DNA of 64,000 nucleotides. Source: Solea solea (Eukaryota; Chordata; Actinopteri; Pleuronectiformes; Soleidae). The notes beneath the pieces were generated by a model. That model saw nothing but the letters and a program-made list of their open reading frames with translations. It was not told where the DNA came from and did not search any database. The position numbers were made by a program, and so were the translations under genes. The DNA lies in the NCBI RefSeq assembly GCF_958295425.1, contig NC_081143.1, forward strand, positions 14,208,891 through 14,272,890. Reading direction: 5' to 3'. Of this stretch, positions 12,701-24,951 are shown one piece after another (within the stretch, counting starts at the first letter, position 1; every line of letters starts with the position of its first letter).

Positions 12701-14434
12701 TTGTTGTTGTTATATATAGTGTGTTCCTTCTCTTTGTCTCCCTTGTGTTATATAAATAAGATCACAGCAGTCTCTGGTCCTCAGACTGTGTGTGTGTGTG
12801 TGTGTGTGAGAGTGTGTGTGTGTGAGAGAGGGAGAGGGAGAGAGAGAGAGGGAGAGAGAGAGAGTTTGGTCTAAAAGATAATTGGGTCATGATGAGTGAG
12901 CAAGATCAAATCCAGTCTGATGAGCTGCAAATACTACAGTCCACATATCTTTCAACGTGTATCATCTGGGCGTTAAAGCATTTAAGATGCCTAAACATTA
13001 TGCAAATCTCTACCTCACAATCATACAATCTTTATTTGTGTCGTGAAAGAAACTTCTCTTTGACGTGATACAAATATACCTTTTCATAAAACGGGTAATA
13101 ATAAGGTAACATAGAAATACCTACATGTTTCTGGAGGTGTGAATAAAGGAATTATAGTAAACAACCTACAAACACACAGTGAGCAGCACACCGGTATTTG
13201 CATTTCAATATTTTGTTTAACCTACAGCTGAATAACGTCTAATAATTATGATCTTAATATCTTAGTCTTAGTTTTGTTTATATATAAACATTTATCATTA
13301 AAAATGAGGCGTGACATTTTATTATACATATTTTAATATTTTTCAATTTAGACTTCTGGCGGAAGTGAATAGAATATGTTTTAAACAAAAAATGTAAGAA
13401 ATTGTATTAACCCAGGCTGAGGACTACCTGCAATAACTCCAAAGCCCACCAGGGGTCCAGGGCCTGCAAAGCAACTGCACTGCCATTTATAAAGACCATA
13501 ATGTATCAATCAATATCAGGAAAACAACAAAACAATAACATCACTGTGACATTCACATAAATCTAAATACACAGTTTTCACACGGAACAAAAAAAAGTCT
13601 AATAACTGCAGAGACTCATGGGACAATAAATAACTCCACCACCGTCATGTGTCCAGTCTTTCAAACCCTGAACTTATGATTAATCTCGTCCTTAAAGAAA
13701 TGCTTCTCAGAGAGCATGTCTGATGCAGGACTTAACACTCAGCATCAACCTAACCTCACTAAAACCCACAATATGTGGTGAAAAGTCGCCTCAGCAGAGT
13801 GACGGATGTTTTATTCATGCCCACAGTTGAGAAAGTAGATCAACCAAACACTGTGTGGGTGAATCACGGTGTCACGGGACGAATCGTCTTCCGTACGACT
13901 CGACTTGGAACTTGCATGGTTCTTGCAAGAAAGACTTGAGACTTGAGGGTCATTTATATTACGTGTGATTTTCTCTGATCTCTGCAGAGTGTGGACAAAG
14001 TGGAAAATACCATGGTGAGGAGGTGTGAGTGTACATGCAAATTGATTAAGTAAAGAGTGAAAAACAAAGAGAGAGAGAGAAGCTCCTTCCAGCACCGCAC
14101 AGCTTTCTGTAAAGATTAGGCCGTTATTGAGAAAATTCCAGGCCGGCTTATGGCCTCACGACCCGCCGTCTCCAACTGTGGTCAACGATTGAATATGCTG
14201 TCACACACACACACACTAATGCCACACATGCAGAACAAGTGGAGCACTGCTGTGAAGCAACATTGATGACACGTGGTGGATTGAATAATCTCTCTAGCTG
14301 GACTCTCACCCGTGGAGAAGTGAGGCCTGGCTGGTTTAGGTTTTTGTTATTTTCGAAACACACTGATAAACACTTTCCTGCTTAATCTGGCAACTTCCAT
14401 GGGTTCTTTTTTTTTTTTAAATGCTACTGGTTTC

Positions 14435-14607
14435 TTAAAGGACCAGTGTGTAAAATTTAGATGGAAATATTTTCTAACATTGTTGTTTTTCATTTCCCCA
14501 GAATGAAACTTTTATGTTTTATATAAAGGGAGCTGGGTCAGCTTTACAAACTCAACATCTCTTAGTCATCAATTATTGATGCCAAATTGTACACACTGTA
14601 CCTTTAA
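14435..14607. mobile_element. Short inverted-repeat transposon (MITE) with TTAA ends
   Basis: A 173-bp element. The left end begins TTAAAGGACCAGTGTGTA. The right end, reverse complemented, begins TTAAAGGTACAGTGTGTA. The imperfect terminal inverted repeats are about 26 bp, and both ends lie at TTAA, the target preferred by piggyBac-type transposases. The 'aaaggaccagtgtgta' start is a familiar dispersed repeat in percomorph fish. There is no internal coding capacity, so it would be non-autonomous. Confidence 0.75.
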
Positions 14608-14730
14608 TAGAGTGAATTAATCTCTATTTGTGTTGTGTATGTGTATTCTTTACACATGAGATGAAAAAGATAACAGAGAGTGGCAACACTGTGGGACAGG
14701 AATAGACTCTGCCATACTGCAGGAAACTGT

Positions 14731-14743
14731 CGCCCTCTGCTGG
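14731..14743 (-). promoter_or_regulatory. CTCF-like core motif
   Basis: On the - strand reads CCAGCAGAGGGCG, a full match to the CCASYAGRKGGC core known for CTCF. Motif only; occupancy cannot be inferred. Confidence 0.35.
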
Positions 14744-15139
14744 TACTTTACAGACATTAGTTTGAAAATGTAGTTTATGGTTTCCTAAAGACCAATACAA
14801 AACACAAAAAGGAGTATTTTGGATTTAAACTTTTATTTCATATTTACAAATCCAATTATGTGTCTTAAATGTGCTCCCATTTCAATAAATTACATATTTT
14901 GCTTCTTATGTTCCAACTGTTAATATAGGAATAAGTGTGTCCATTGGTTTATACATTCACCGTCCACTTTTTTAGCTATAAAGCTGTCTTTTATAAAGCA
15001 AATATCTGATATATATTTGTCACATATTAAGAAAAAGAAATCCCAGTTGGTTTATAGTGTAAACCCAAATTCCAATCCTAAGAACATACAGTAGAGCCTT
15101 AAGTCACATTATGATTTAAATGAAAGACAAATGGGTCCA

Positions 15140-15830
15140 TTACAGTTATTATAGTTAATGAAAACTAACAAAATAACATTTTCATAAAAACTAGAGTTTA
15201 AAAAGTTTGAAAGCTTGTATTTTCATTCATAATGAAATGTTTTCAATTTGATTTTGTTTACAGTGTGGGACATGAAGCTATGCAAGTTAAACATAACATT
15301 CGTTATTGGGTCGAGTTGGTTCATCTAAGTGAATCAAACTTTTATTGGGTTGTTTGTGTTTTTTTTAATTTTGCTCATGTTTTTCCTCAGATTGAGCTCC
15401 TGAAACTCCTGACTCACAAACAATGTGATGTGTCTCATCAGGGTTATGTATTATTATTAGTATTATTTATGTTGTATTGTTCATGTGTGTCTTCAGTCTG
15501 CTAACTGCACACTAACTGCAGCCAACCTCAGCACACACTTTCTGCACTTCAGTCCAATCTTGTCGACTGTTATATTTGATTCAGGAAGGTTGCTCATCCG
15601 TCCAAATAAACTTTTACAATTTTGCTATGTCACACTTGGCAAACACTCCATAAAAAATCCTCAAATTAGCACTAAACTAATAAAAACTAAACTAAAACTA
15701 AGCATTTACAAAATATAAAAATTAATCAAAAAACTAGCCCTAAAAAATTATTAAAACTAACTCATTTTAAAAACAAAATGTCATAACCAAATAAAAACTA
15801 AAACTAATTAAAAATCCCTAACTATTAGAA
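15140..15830. repeat. Degenerate 'aaaactaa' dispersed repeat
   Basis: Begins with 'ttatagttaatgaaaactaa' and ends with repeated 'taaaaactaaaactaa' words, a pattern common in fish repeats. The middle is less repetitive. No coding frame is supported. Confidence 0.45.
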
Positions 15831-15849
15831 CCTTCATGTGTCCACAGTT

Positions 15850-15929
15850 ATAAATATATATGTATATATACATATATGTATATCTATATATATACACATA
15901 TATATATATATATACACAGTATATATACA

Positions 15930-15984
<55 letters not shown>
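15850..15984. repeat. (AT)n / (ATAC)n microsatellite
   Basis: About 135 bases of almost pure alternating AT with a few c and g interruptions near the left end. Confidence 0.97.
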
Positions 15985-15985
<1 letters not shown>

Positions 15986-16022
15986 CCACTTCTCTGTGGT
16001 GCACTGTACTACACTGCAGTGG

Positions 16023-16036
16023 TCACTAGAGGGCAC
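16023..16036 (+). promoter_or_regulatory. CTCF-like core motif
   Basis: TCACTAGAGGGCAC matches the CTCF core except at its first base. It sits 40 bp from the AT microsatellite. Motif only. Confidence 0.25.
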
Positions 16037-16321
16037 TGAGTGTCAATCACACGTGCTGCCAGAGATGCTTTGCTGCTGTCACAGAGCACAGAGCACAGTG
16101 TGAATAACGCTGCAACCAGTTCATGTGAGTGGAGATAAGATGTATATTCTGTCATGTATTCTCTGATATTTCATGTAAGAACTAAAATGTACACACACAC
16201 ACACACACACGTTTATTTCTAAATGAGCTGTCAGAGCAGGTGAGCAGCTCCATCCTTTGTTCCATCTCAAACAAAAAAGATGTCCAGCATCTAAAACCAT
16301 CTGTTGAAGTTGAATTTGAAC

Positions 16322-16366
16322 TTGAATCATTTATACGTTGCATGGTAGCATGTATAAATGATTCAA
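16322..16366. repeat. Perfect inverted repeat, 15-bp arms
   Basis: Arms 16322-16336 (ttgaatcatttatac) and 16352-16366 are exact reverse complements around a 15-base loop. Confidence 0.85.
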
Positions 16367-17159
16367 TTTGTTGTTGTTTTTTTCATGAATGCATAATACT
16401 GTATATATGTTACTGTATATGTGACATAGAGAGGAGAGGCCTTCTTCATTATCATATTGTTGCCATGGCATTTCAAACTCACGGCCCAGGAACAAAACCA
16501 TGCATGACAAAGAGGTGATGAGTGTTTGAAAGGCTCCATTTCACTGTGACACAGAATGACAGCCATAACACAGCGCAGACACAGCTTCAGAGCAGAGGGG
16601 GAAACGTGGACACTTGCTCCAGCTGCATTTCTTTGAGAAAATGAGCTGCGTTGTTCCCACGAGGACGGTTCTGAATGACAAAGGTAAGACCTGCTATGCA
16701 TTTTTAAAGAGACCGTCATCATCTATGCAGATTACACTAAACTGCTGTAGCCTTTTATACCAGCACTGCTCCTCTAAAGTGGACTTTTAAGTTTCTCCTC
16801 TGTGGTCGCCAGGAAACTGCTCCTCACTCGTTAAATCACTGCCGTTTGATATTCATTAATTTATCCCATTTGCACTCACATGGCTTTATTGGATACGTTG
16901 CACATTTCTGGTCAATCCCAGTTTTGTGCTTAAGCATCGACGAGTGCCGTTAAAGCCGATTACACACAGACTGTGTTCATCACTATTTATCCAGTTTAAT
17001 TAGAGACTAGTGGTCCCTGCAAAACCTCTGCACGTTAAGCCTCACATCAAGGTATGGCACAGAATATACTCACCCATCACTGGCTCACACTACAGCCTGC
17101 AAACTTTGTTTGTGAAGTGGTTATTCATACATTTTGATTATAAGTAACCACGAAGGTCT

Positions 17160-17425
17160 TATATTATTTCTGAAGAACTGGTTAAGTTTAGGGTCTAAGA
17201 TTTGAATTATGGCTTGTATACACCGCAAAAACCTATCTTTATGGGGACATTTTGACCTTGTGGGGACATTTTGTCTGGGCCACACAACTGCAAAGGGATT
17301 TTTCAGGGTTAAGACCTGCTTTTAAGGTTGGGTTTAGGTCAAGGTTAGGCACTTAGTTGTGACGGTTACGGTTAGGGTAAGGGGCTCGGGAATGCATTAT
17401 GTCAATGAGGGATGTCACTATGAAT
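17160..17425 (+). repeat. CA-linked dispersed repeats, type C fragment plus type B
   Basis: A type C piece ('ggttaagtttagggtctaag') is followed by type B ('acctatctttatggggacat', 'ttaagacctgcttttaagg', 'gcattatgtcaatgagg'), then a (TG)n(AG)n tract. Confidence 0.7.
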
Positions 17426-17435
17426 GAAGTGCAAA

Positions 17436-17473
<38 letters not shown>

Positions 17474-17856
17474 TGTCAGGTCAGTGAGAGGTGGACGTTT
17501 GTACAGGGTCGGACAGCAGCCTGTTATTTATTCATGCTCATGTATCCGACCTGCTGCCTAATTGCACCAGGAGGAGCTCAGTCACCCACGGTGGCCTTGA
17601 GCCGCACTGTCTCACAGAAGCTGAAGGACGGCTGATCACATGTCAGCCGCGACTGATGCCATGCATCTTATTTACATTTGCAAAGCTCGGGTTCAACCCT
17701 GTAAACAAACCGTGCTTGTGTCTGTGGAGACGCTCGACAGAATTACATACATGTTGAGAGAGAGAGAGGCTTGGTGGTGATTGTTGCTGTCATCGTAGCC
17801 TACGCTCTCTAAGATGTTGTTTTGTTTTTGTTGATTCACTTGCTTGTTTGTGTAAC

Positions 17857-18013
17857 ATGACGACCCAGAGTCAATCTGTTGCAGTTGACTCCAGTGAAGA
17901 TGTGAATTCAACAGAGGACAATTCACAACAAGATCATGAAGAACAGGCCGGCGAGGAGCCCGTCTCTTTTTTACTTCCTCTCCCTCCTTTTCTTCCATCG
18001 TTACCTTCAGCAG
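17857..18013 (+). CDS. nsun7: NSUN7 exon 1 (start codon)
   Basis: ATG at 17857-17859 begins MTTQSQSVAVDSSEDV. The exon is acidic, then Pro/Leu-rich, and ends with CAG|gtaaga in phase 1. Its sequence is not clearly conserved; the call rests on the ATG, the good donor and phase agreement with exon 2. The frame stays open upstream to about 17758 with no other ATG. Confidence 0.65.
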
Positions 18014-19971
18014 GTAAGACACACGTCTGACTCTTTAATCACACGCTGAGGACATTTGATCATGTAGACGACTCATGTTTTCAGACCTGGTTTATACGAC
18101 GGTGTCTTAAGTTCCAACATTCCTCAAGGATGCATTAAAAATGTTTTTATGACTGTGAGACTAAAGGTTTCCCATTAAACAGTTGATTTTACTGGGAAGA
18201 GAAAGACCGTGCTCTCATGTTTGCCTGTGAACAGAGTCAGGTTGCAGTTATCTGTCACTGAGGAGAATGGAAGAACAAACAAAGCAGCCGTCGTTCAAAC
18301 CTTGAAACTTTATCCTATTAATGATCTGCCTTTTATTTTCCTCTAGTAGCACAATGTGTTTTATTATGTTAGTGTTTCTGAAGACTGCTGCGTTCTGGAA
18401 AAGCAGAAATTAAAATGTTTCAGGACAAAATTAAATGAATCTATAATGTGCATTGCTTTCATTAGTTTGAAAGCAATGCATGTATTATGTGTTAGAATAT
18501 AATATTAATCAATACATATTCTTCTTTGTATGCCCAGCACTCTTTGCTGTGCCTAACTCTCAGCTTCTTGGAGAAGAAACATGTTTGTGGTTAAAGTTTG
18601 AATAAGTCGCCACTAAGTGAATGTAATTCAGTGATTATATGTACTTTTAAAATATGGAAAATTGGAATTGTTTGTGCTGCTATCTAAAGAAGAGATAACG
18701 TATCTCAATGGGACCTTCCTGGCTAAATAAAGGATAAATAATAAAAAATGAATGGTTAGTTAGTAGTGGTTAGCACTCTTGCCTTTGCAGCAAGAAGACC
18801 TGGGTTCAGGACCCGGTCAGAACAAGGGCCTCTGTATGGAGTTTGCATGTGTGTGTGTGGGTTTTCTCCGGGTTCTCCGGTTTCCTCCCACAGTCCAAAA
18901 AAACATGCAATATGGGGGATTAGGTAAATTGGACACTCTAAATTCACCACAGGTGTGAACGTGAGAGTGAATGGTTGTTTTGTCTAAAATATAGCTAATG
19001 TGAATAAAAAATTGCTGCCAGATTTAGAAATAAACATATAATAACACTAAATCAGAAATACAAATACAACATTAGAAGGTTAAAAAAAAGCAGAAAAATA
19101 AAAGTTGAATCTGTGGATTCAAGACAACATTGTCCCAGCTCACTTGGAAACATGTTACTGAGGATACGTTTGTTTTCCCTGCAGCTAAAAACTAGCATTT
19201 AAACTTTATATGATTTTGGATCGTAAAGCACAGTAACCAATGGTTCCACTGCAATGAAACTTATAATTGTTCCTCCCTGTTGTTGTTGTTGTTTCCCCCT
19301 AATTTCTCTCACCTTCTTTTTCTTCCCCATCGCTCCTCTCCCCCACAGCCTCCCCGCTATCAGATCAGGCATATCTGCAGGCATCAGCCATTTTCCAGCA
19401 GCTGCGTGAGGAGAAGCCGGTCATGCTTGAACTTCTACACTATGGGAAGAAAATTGACACGCAGCTACCCGAGCAGAGCAGGGACAAAACCACACAGAGA
19501 CATGCCTACCAGCTCGCCTTCAACACACTCAAATGTATGAGTATGCTCTGTGAATCCCTGAAGTCACTCATGTTGTTTCAGCAGCTGAGGGTAATGTTCA
19601 TTTTTAAGACTCATACGGAGTCACACACTCTGTCTGGAGAGGATGAACTGCTGGTTGAACATAAAGTCAGGGTGAAATTAATTTGCATGAGTCCACGGCT
19701 ACTTCTGCAGACTTTAACCACCTCCTGTGAGGCGGCCTTATCTCTATAATGAATAGCAGCGGAGAGCCGCAGCACGCGTCAACTCCAATATTCACTTTTG
19801 AAAAGTGGCTTTAACTGCACACTGTAGATTAAATAGCATATAGTCACACATTTCTCCTTCTTTCTTTTTTTTCGACGTGCAAATGACTTCAGTCGGAGGT
19901 GCAGCAAATGCCTGCGTAGGAAGTGATAAGGCTCACACAAACACACGTAGGCCTACGACCAAACAGGCACT

Positions 19972-20007
<36 letters not shown>

Positions 20008-23000
20008 GTATATGTGTGGAGCCGTGCAGTTATGTTCATATTTAGTGAGGTTTGCCCATATGGAATATTTGGCATACATATTCAATATATAATTACATAT
20101 TTTCATACATGTGAACTGCATGGGGAGTTATATATTGTATTATTCTCATATATACATGTGGTAAAATCAGCACATGTACAGAAACATATATTATGTGTGG
20201 CTGATAGTGTCTTCTGCTGCTGTGACCCACATTTCTTCTACTACATAAAGATCTTTGGCTCAGAGAACAGCTCAGAGTCATTGGATGTTTTCTCTTTTTT
20301 TGGGGGGGATCATATTTGGATGAATACATATACAAGATGAAGGATAATCGTCATGACAGGGATTACTTTACACGTTGACATGTCCGTCTGATTAAAAATC
20401 ACTGTTGTTTTCTTTCCAGACCAAGATCTACTTGAAGAAATCATCACCGACAGCTGCTTCCACTCCTCTCAGCATATTGTGAGTCCAGCCGCCGTTGACA
20501 TGAGTGCAACTTACTGAAAACACCGGCTTAGCTCCTGATAGTCACACTATCTTGGGCTTATCTGTCATCAGATGAAGTAGCTGTGCTCGCTCTCTCTCTC
20601 ACACTCTCTCTCACTGTCTCTCTCACTGTCTCTCTCTGTCTGTCTGTATGTGCTCCATCAGAACGCGGTGAAAGGCTGGTGAGGGAGACAGGGATGCTGT
20701 TAAAGGCCATTTGTATTCAGATCTGTGCACAGTCTGGCCAGTTATAGGTGGCAAATGATGCAAACAGGAGAGGGACAGACGCACCCGGCAACCGGGAGAC
20801 TGTAAATGGCACAATAAAACACTGTGCACTGACACAAACATGGACAAAGAGACACACTTAGCGTGTGTGTTTTGTTGTTTATTGAGGGATGGGTAAAACA
20901 TAGAGTGTATCCTGACAGGCTGTTAGGAAGACAATAAACAACTGCCACACAGCTGTTTGTAATTCCACCTCACCTTCACTCACTCTTGGTAAACTGGCGT
21001 GTGAATAATATCAGAGGTCTCAAACTCAAATGACCTGGGGGTCACTGAGTGTCTAGTTCGGTCAATAGGAGGCCAGTCAAGTGAAAAAAGTTTCACATCC
21101 TTTCAAAATAAAAGTGTTTGTTTTGATATGGAACGATAAAAGGTTGACAATATAAACATATTTGTGATGCAAAAAGAATCCATGAGTAAAAAAATAAATT
21201 AAAACATACAGAAACAACTCATTAGAACTTCATAATAAGTGGCTGCATGAAATTGATTGGGGGGCCATGAGACTTCTGCCTTATATGGACATCCTGGGTG
21301 TTTATAGGTCACGTCTTCAGGCTTTACTAAATTTCTTCTCATGTCTTCTCATGTGTTGTTTAGTCAAAGTTATTATTATTGCATATTTTTAGCGATACTT
21401 GTGCAGACGTCACAAAATACACAGTCTTTTTTGTTTTTGTTCATTAAAACGAAACAGCCGAGCGAACTTTGAACTGTTCACAAATTCTATCCCATTTTAA
21501 AAAATAAACTGAGTACGTTTTGCTTGGGTGTGTTCATGGAGTTGATGAAAATAAGGGGAAAAATGATTTTATCACATTGCCTATAGGTTGTGCTGAAAAA
21601 ATTGTAGAAGACACTCTATATTATTCATTATTATAGCCTCTGTATATACATTTTAACACAATCATGTGGAAAAACAGCCTAAATGTTCTATGTTCTAATG
21701 TTTAAAGTGATTATACACTCATGCAAACATACTTATGGACAGTATATTCAATCCTCTGCAATGATCAAGTAATACAGGTTTAAGATGAATAGTGGCAAGT
21801 GGATATGGTTTTATAATGAAAATGTTCTTGTTTTGCAGTCCACTGACCTGTTGCCGTTGGCGATGGTGATGCTGTTTGACCTCCAGGACAGACGCTTTGT
21901 GTCGCGTGAACATCCAACAAGCCCAGGACTGGAGTCTCTACAGGAAGTCAGGGAGCTGGAGGTTAATCTGCACAGGTGTGTTGTTCATTGACACGTGGGT
22001 GACTCGTGTGATGTGAAATGTTTTACCAGTAAATGTGGCTGTCGTCATATGTGTGTGTCCGACAGGTGTAAGACCAAACTGGCAGCGTCTTTAGCTCGCT
22101 GCAGAGTGAAACTCAACCTGAGGAGCGTCTCCTGTTTTCTGTCAGATGGTGTCAGAAACAAGCAGCACCAAGCAAAACATCTGCCACTTTACGCATGGGT
22201 TGACACACTCAAGACCAGGTACATGTTTGATCAGGTCAAGAGCTGTAAAAGGGTTAAAAGGAAAGGAAAAATATTCTTTTGTTAATTTGATCACAAGGTA
22301 ATGGCTATTTTATTTGCACTGTTACAGTGTCTGTATAAACTCTTTAATTCATCTTCTACCACTTTATCCTCCACATGAGGGTCGCAGGTCTCAGCTGACA
22401 TAGGGCGATAAGTCTATTATTCTTCTTATTCACAAGAACTCATGTTGTTGCAGTGTGAGGTTAATGGTCAGTGAAGTTCAGTGGGGCGTACCCGACACAG
22501 CAGAGTCAGCGTTCCTGAGGGGAGCACGGAGGAGGTCACAGGCGTGTCCGTACAACGGCGCTGTCCTTTCTGGTGGAAAAGGAAAATGAGGACACCTGGG
22601 TGATTGCTTAAAAACAGACAAAACAGTTTTCTTCTCTGTCCTGTACTCTGTAGTGTTGAAGAAGTGTGCAAAGCGCTGCACAGCGCTGGCTTGTGTGAGA
22701 GGAAGAGCATTACTGACCTGGAGGAGCTGACGTTCTGCAGGGACTCTCTCTGTCCAGACACACTTGTCTTCCCCCAACAGCTTCATGCTCTGCTCCTGCA
22801 CAGCAGCCTCACCGGCACACGCACACTGAACATACAGGTAGAGAGAGTGTGTGTGTGTGTGTGTAGGAAGGAAGTGTGCTTTTGAATATCATTTTAGATG
22901 GTGAATACATTTAGTAATATCATGTTAAAGTAGAAGTAGTTGATACTTTGTGTCACTTTGAGTACAAAGTATAACAAGTATAAGTAAGTATAACAATATC

Positions 23001-24899
23001 CTATGAAAGTAGAGGTAGTGTCACTTTACTGACTATTAGAAGAAGTATCAGTCACCTTAAGTAAAAAATAACTAAATAAGTAAGAACTTTTTCACTATGT
23101 CCATTTTATTGAAGTTCACATCAGACATAGAACTTAAAACATGTGTGGCTTTTAAAAAAAACTTAAAGGGCTACTTCACATGTCTGCTTCCCACAACAAC
23201 AGAAGAAGTTGGGATTGAAGTTGGGACTGCTCTTCACAAAAATAAATAAAATAAAATAAAATTAAATAAAATAAAATAAAATAAAATAAAATAAAATAAA
23301 ATAAAATAAAATAAAATAAAATAAAATAAAATAAAATAAAATTAAATTAAATTAAATAAAATAAAATTAAATTAATTAAATTTAAAAAATAAAAAATGGG
23401 TCAAATTGACTCCACCTCTGTAATAGAATTTGAATTAAACAAACACAGCAGCATCAGAATCGTTTTAAGTTTAGTCTTCATTTGGGGGGGAAAAAGGGTG
23501 AAACAGCCCTTTAATACTGTCCAATTAAAATCAAATTAGACAGAAAGTCCTGAACGGGCGCTTTGCACAGGAGCCATTCTGGTACATGATGGCAGGAAAT
23601 GTGTTAAGCGTGGCACTGAAGCTGAGGAAACTAAATGGAACTGGAGCCATCATTGAGGTTCCTATGGTGACTCATTAAAATAGCTGCTGTGCAAAAGGCC
23701 AGATCATCCATTTGTTGGTTAATGGATCATCTTACAGACTAATAACACTTAACTGCTGTGAAACAGACGAGAGGTTTTACGGTTTTCTCCAGCTTGATAA
23801 GTTATGGATTTGGAGTAAGTGTGTTTAAAAAAAGAAAGTTTCTCTCACATCCATTCATGATATTAAAGACTTGAGTTGTTTATGTGACGTGTACCAGTGC
23901 AGTGTTGTTGTCTCTCCACAGGACAGGAGTGTGTGTGTAGCAGTAAGCGCGTTACGCCCCCTGCTGTTTGATCAAGGCGACGTCCTGGTGGTGGGCAGCT
24001 TCTCTGCTGTGACTGTGGCTCACATCGCTGTTGTGGCCGCCGAGCGCTCAGGCCGAGTGTTGGCGTGTGGTGCTGATCACACACCTTCACAGGTGGAAGA
24101 GATCCGGGAAGTGCTCGGTGAAATGAACGTTTCCAGTGAGTAATGAAGGAGAACAGAGAATGAGCCCAGTGCTGCTGTTAAACCTGTTAAATCTCCATTA
24201 TGTTCCTGCTCGACATCCCACCGCAGACGTGCGAATCCTGTCTGAAGCCTTCTGTGACTTAAAGGAGTGGGACGCCACGGTCCAGCGTCTTAAGGTCATC
24301 ATGGTGCTGCCTCAGTGTTCATCCACTGCCCTCAATGACCCCGTGCCCACCATCCACAGTGAACATGGAAGTATGAATCCTCTGCAGTGTGTAAATTTGG
24401 GGATTTTAGTTGTTGATGTTCATATCCTGCATTTGGTTGGTCTTAGTGAGCGTTAATGTCAAAGACCTTAACGCCACTTTATTGAGAATCAGCATTGTGT
24501 GTACGCATTAACTCTGCAAAAGAGTTTATGTTTTCATCGACGTGGGTTTATCTGTTTTTTTAAATCTTCCATAGACATGTAAAGATATTGGAAATGTGCA
24601 ATAGAAATGTGTATATAATATGTATACTATTTATTTATGATTTAAATGTGATGTGGCAGTTAAAGACAATGGAAGGAAAAATAGTCACAATGAATGATTT
24701 ATACTGACATTCTGAAAGTGTTGATGATCACATGACTACAAGAAGTTGATGAAAATGCTAAACACTGCAAATCCTTTTTTTTTTGACAGTCTGGGATCTT
24801 TTGCCAGACTTGTCTCATGGTTCTGTATCCAAGGGCAAAATAAACTCAATGGCCGGTCAACAGGCACGGCTGTTAGCACATTCTTTGACCTGTAAGTGT

Positions 24900-24951
<52 letters not shown>

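Larger units (their letters stand above)
1..17856. other. Gene-poor region upstream of NSUN7
   Basis: No exon that can be tied to a known protein was found on either strand. The longer open frames here are low-complexity translations of (CA)n, (CT)n and (GA)n tracts. The region holds microsatellites, dispersed repeats, an inverted-repeat transposon and AT-rich unique sequence (about 9900-14400). In human the gene facing NSUN7 head to head is RBM47; none of its RRM coding exons are visible, so at most its non-coding 5' exons could lie here (inference). Confidence 0.6.

Noticed and set aside
16642..16684. Possible first exon MSCVVPTRTVLNDKG with donor AAAG|gtaaga on +
   Set aside because: Its phase does not join to any acceptor that keeps the NSUN7 exon 1 frame, and the peptide is not similar to NSUN7.
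18765..18815. tRNA-like sequence with A and B box resemblance
   Set aside because: It is followed by a SINE-type body and lacks a proper cloverleaf, so it is read as the head of a SINE and not a functional tRNA gene.
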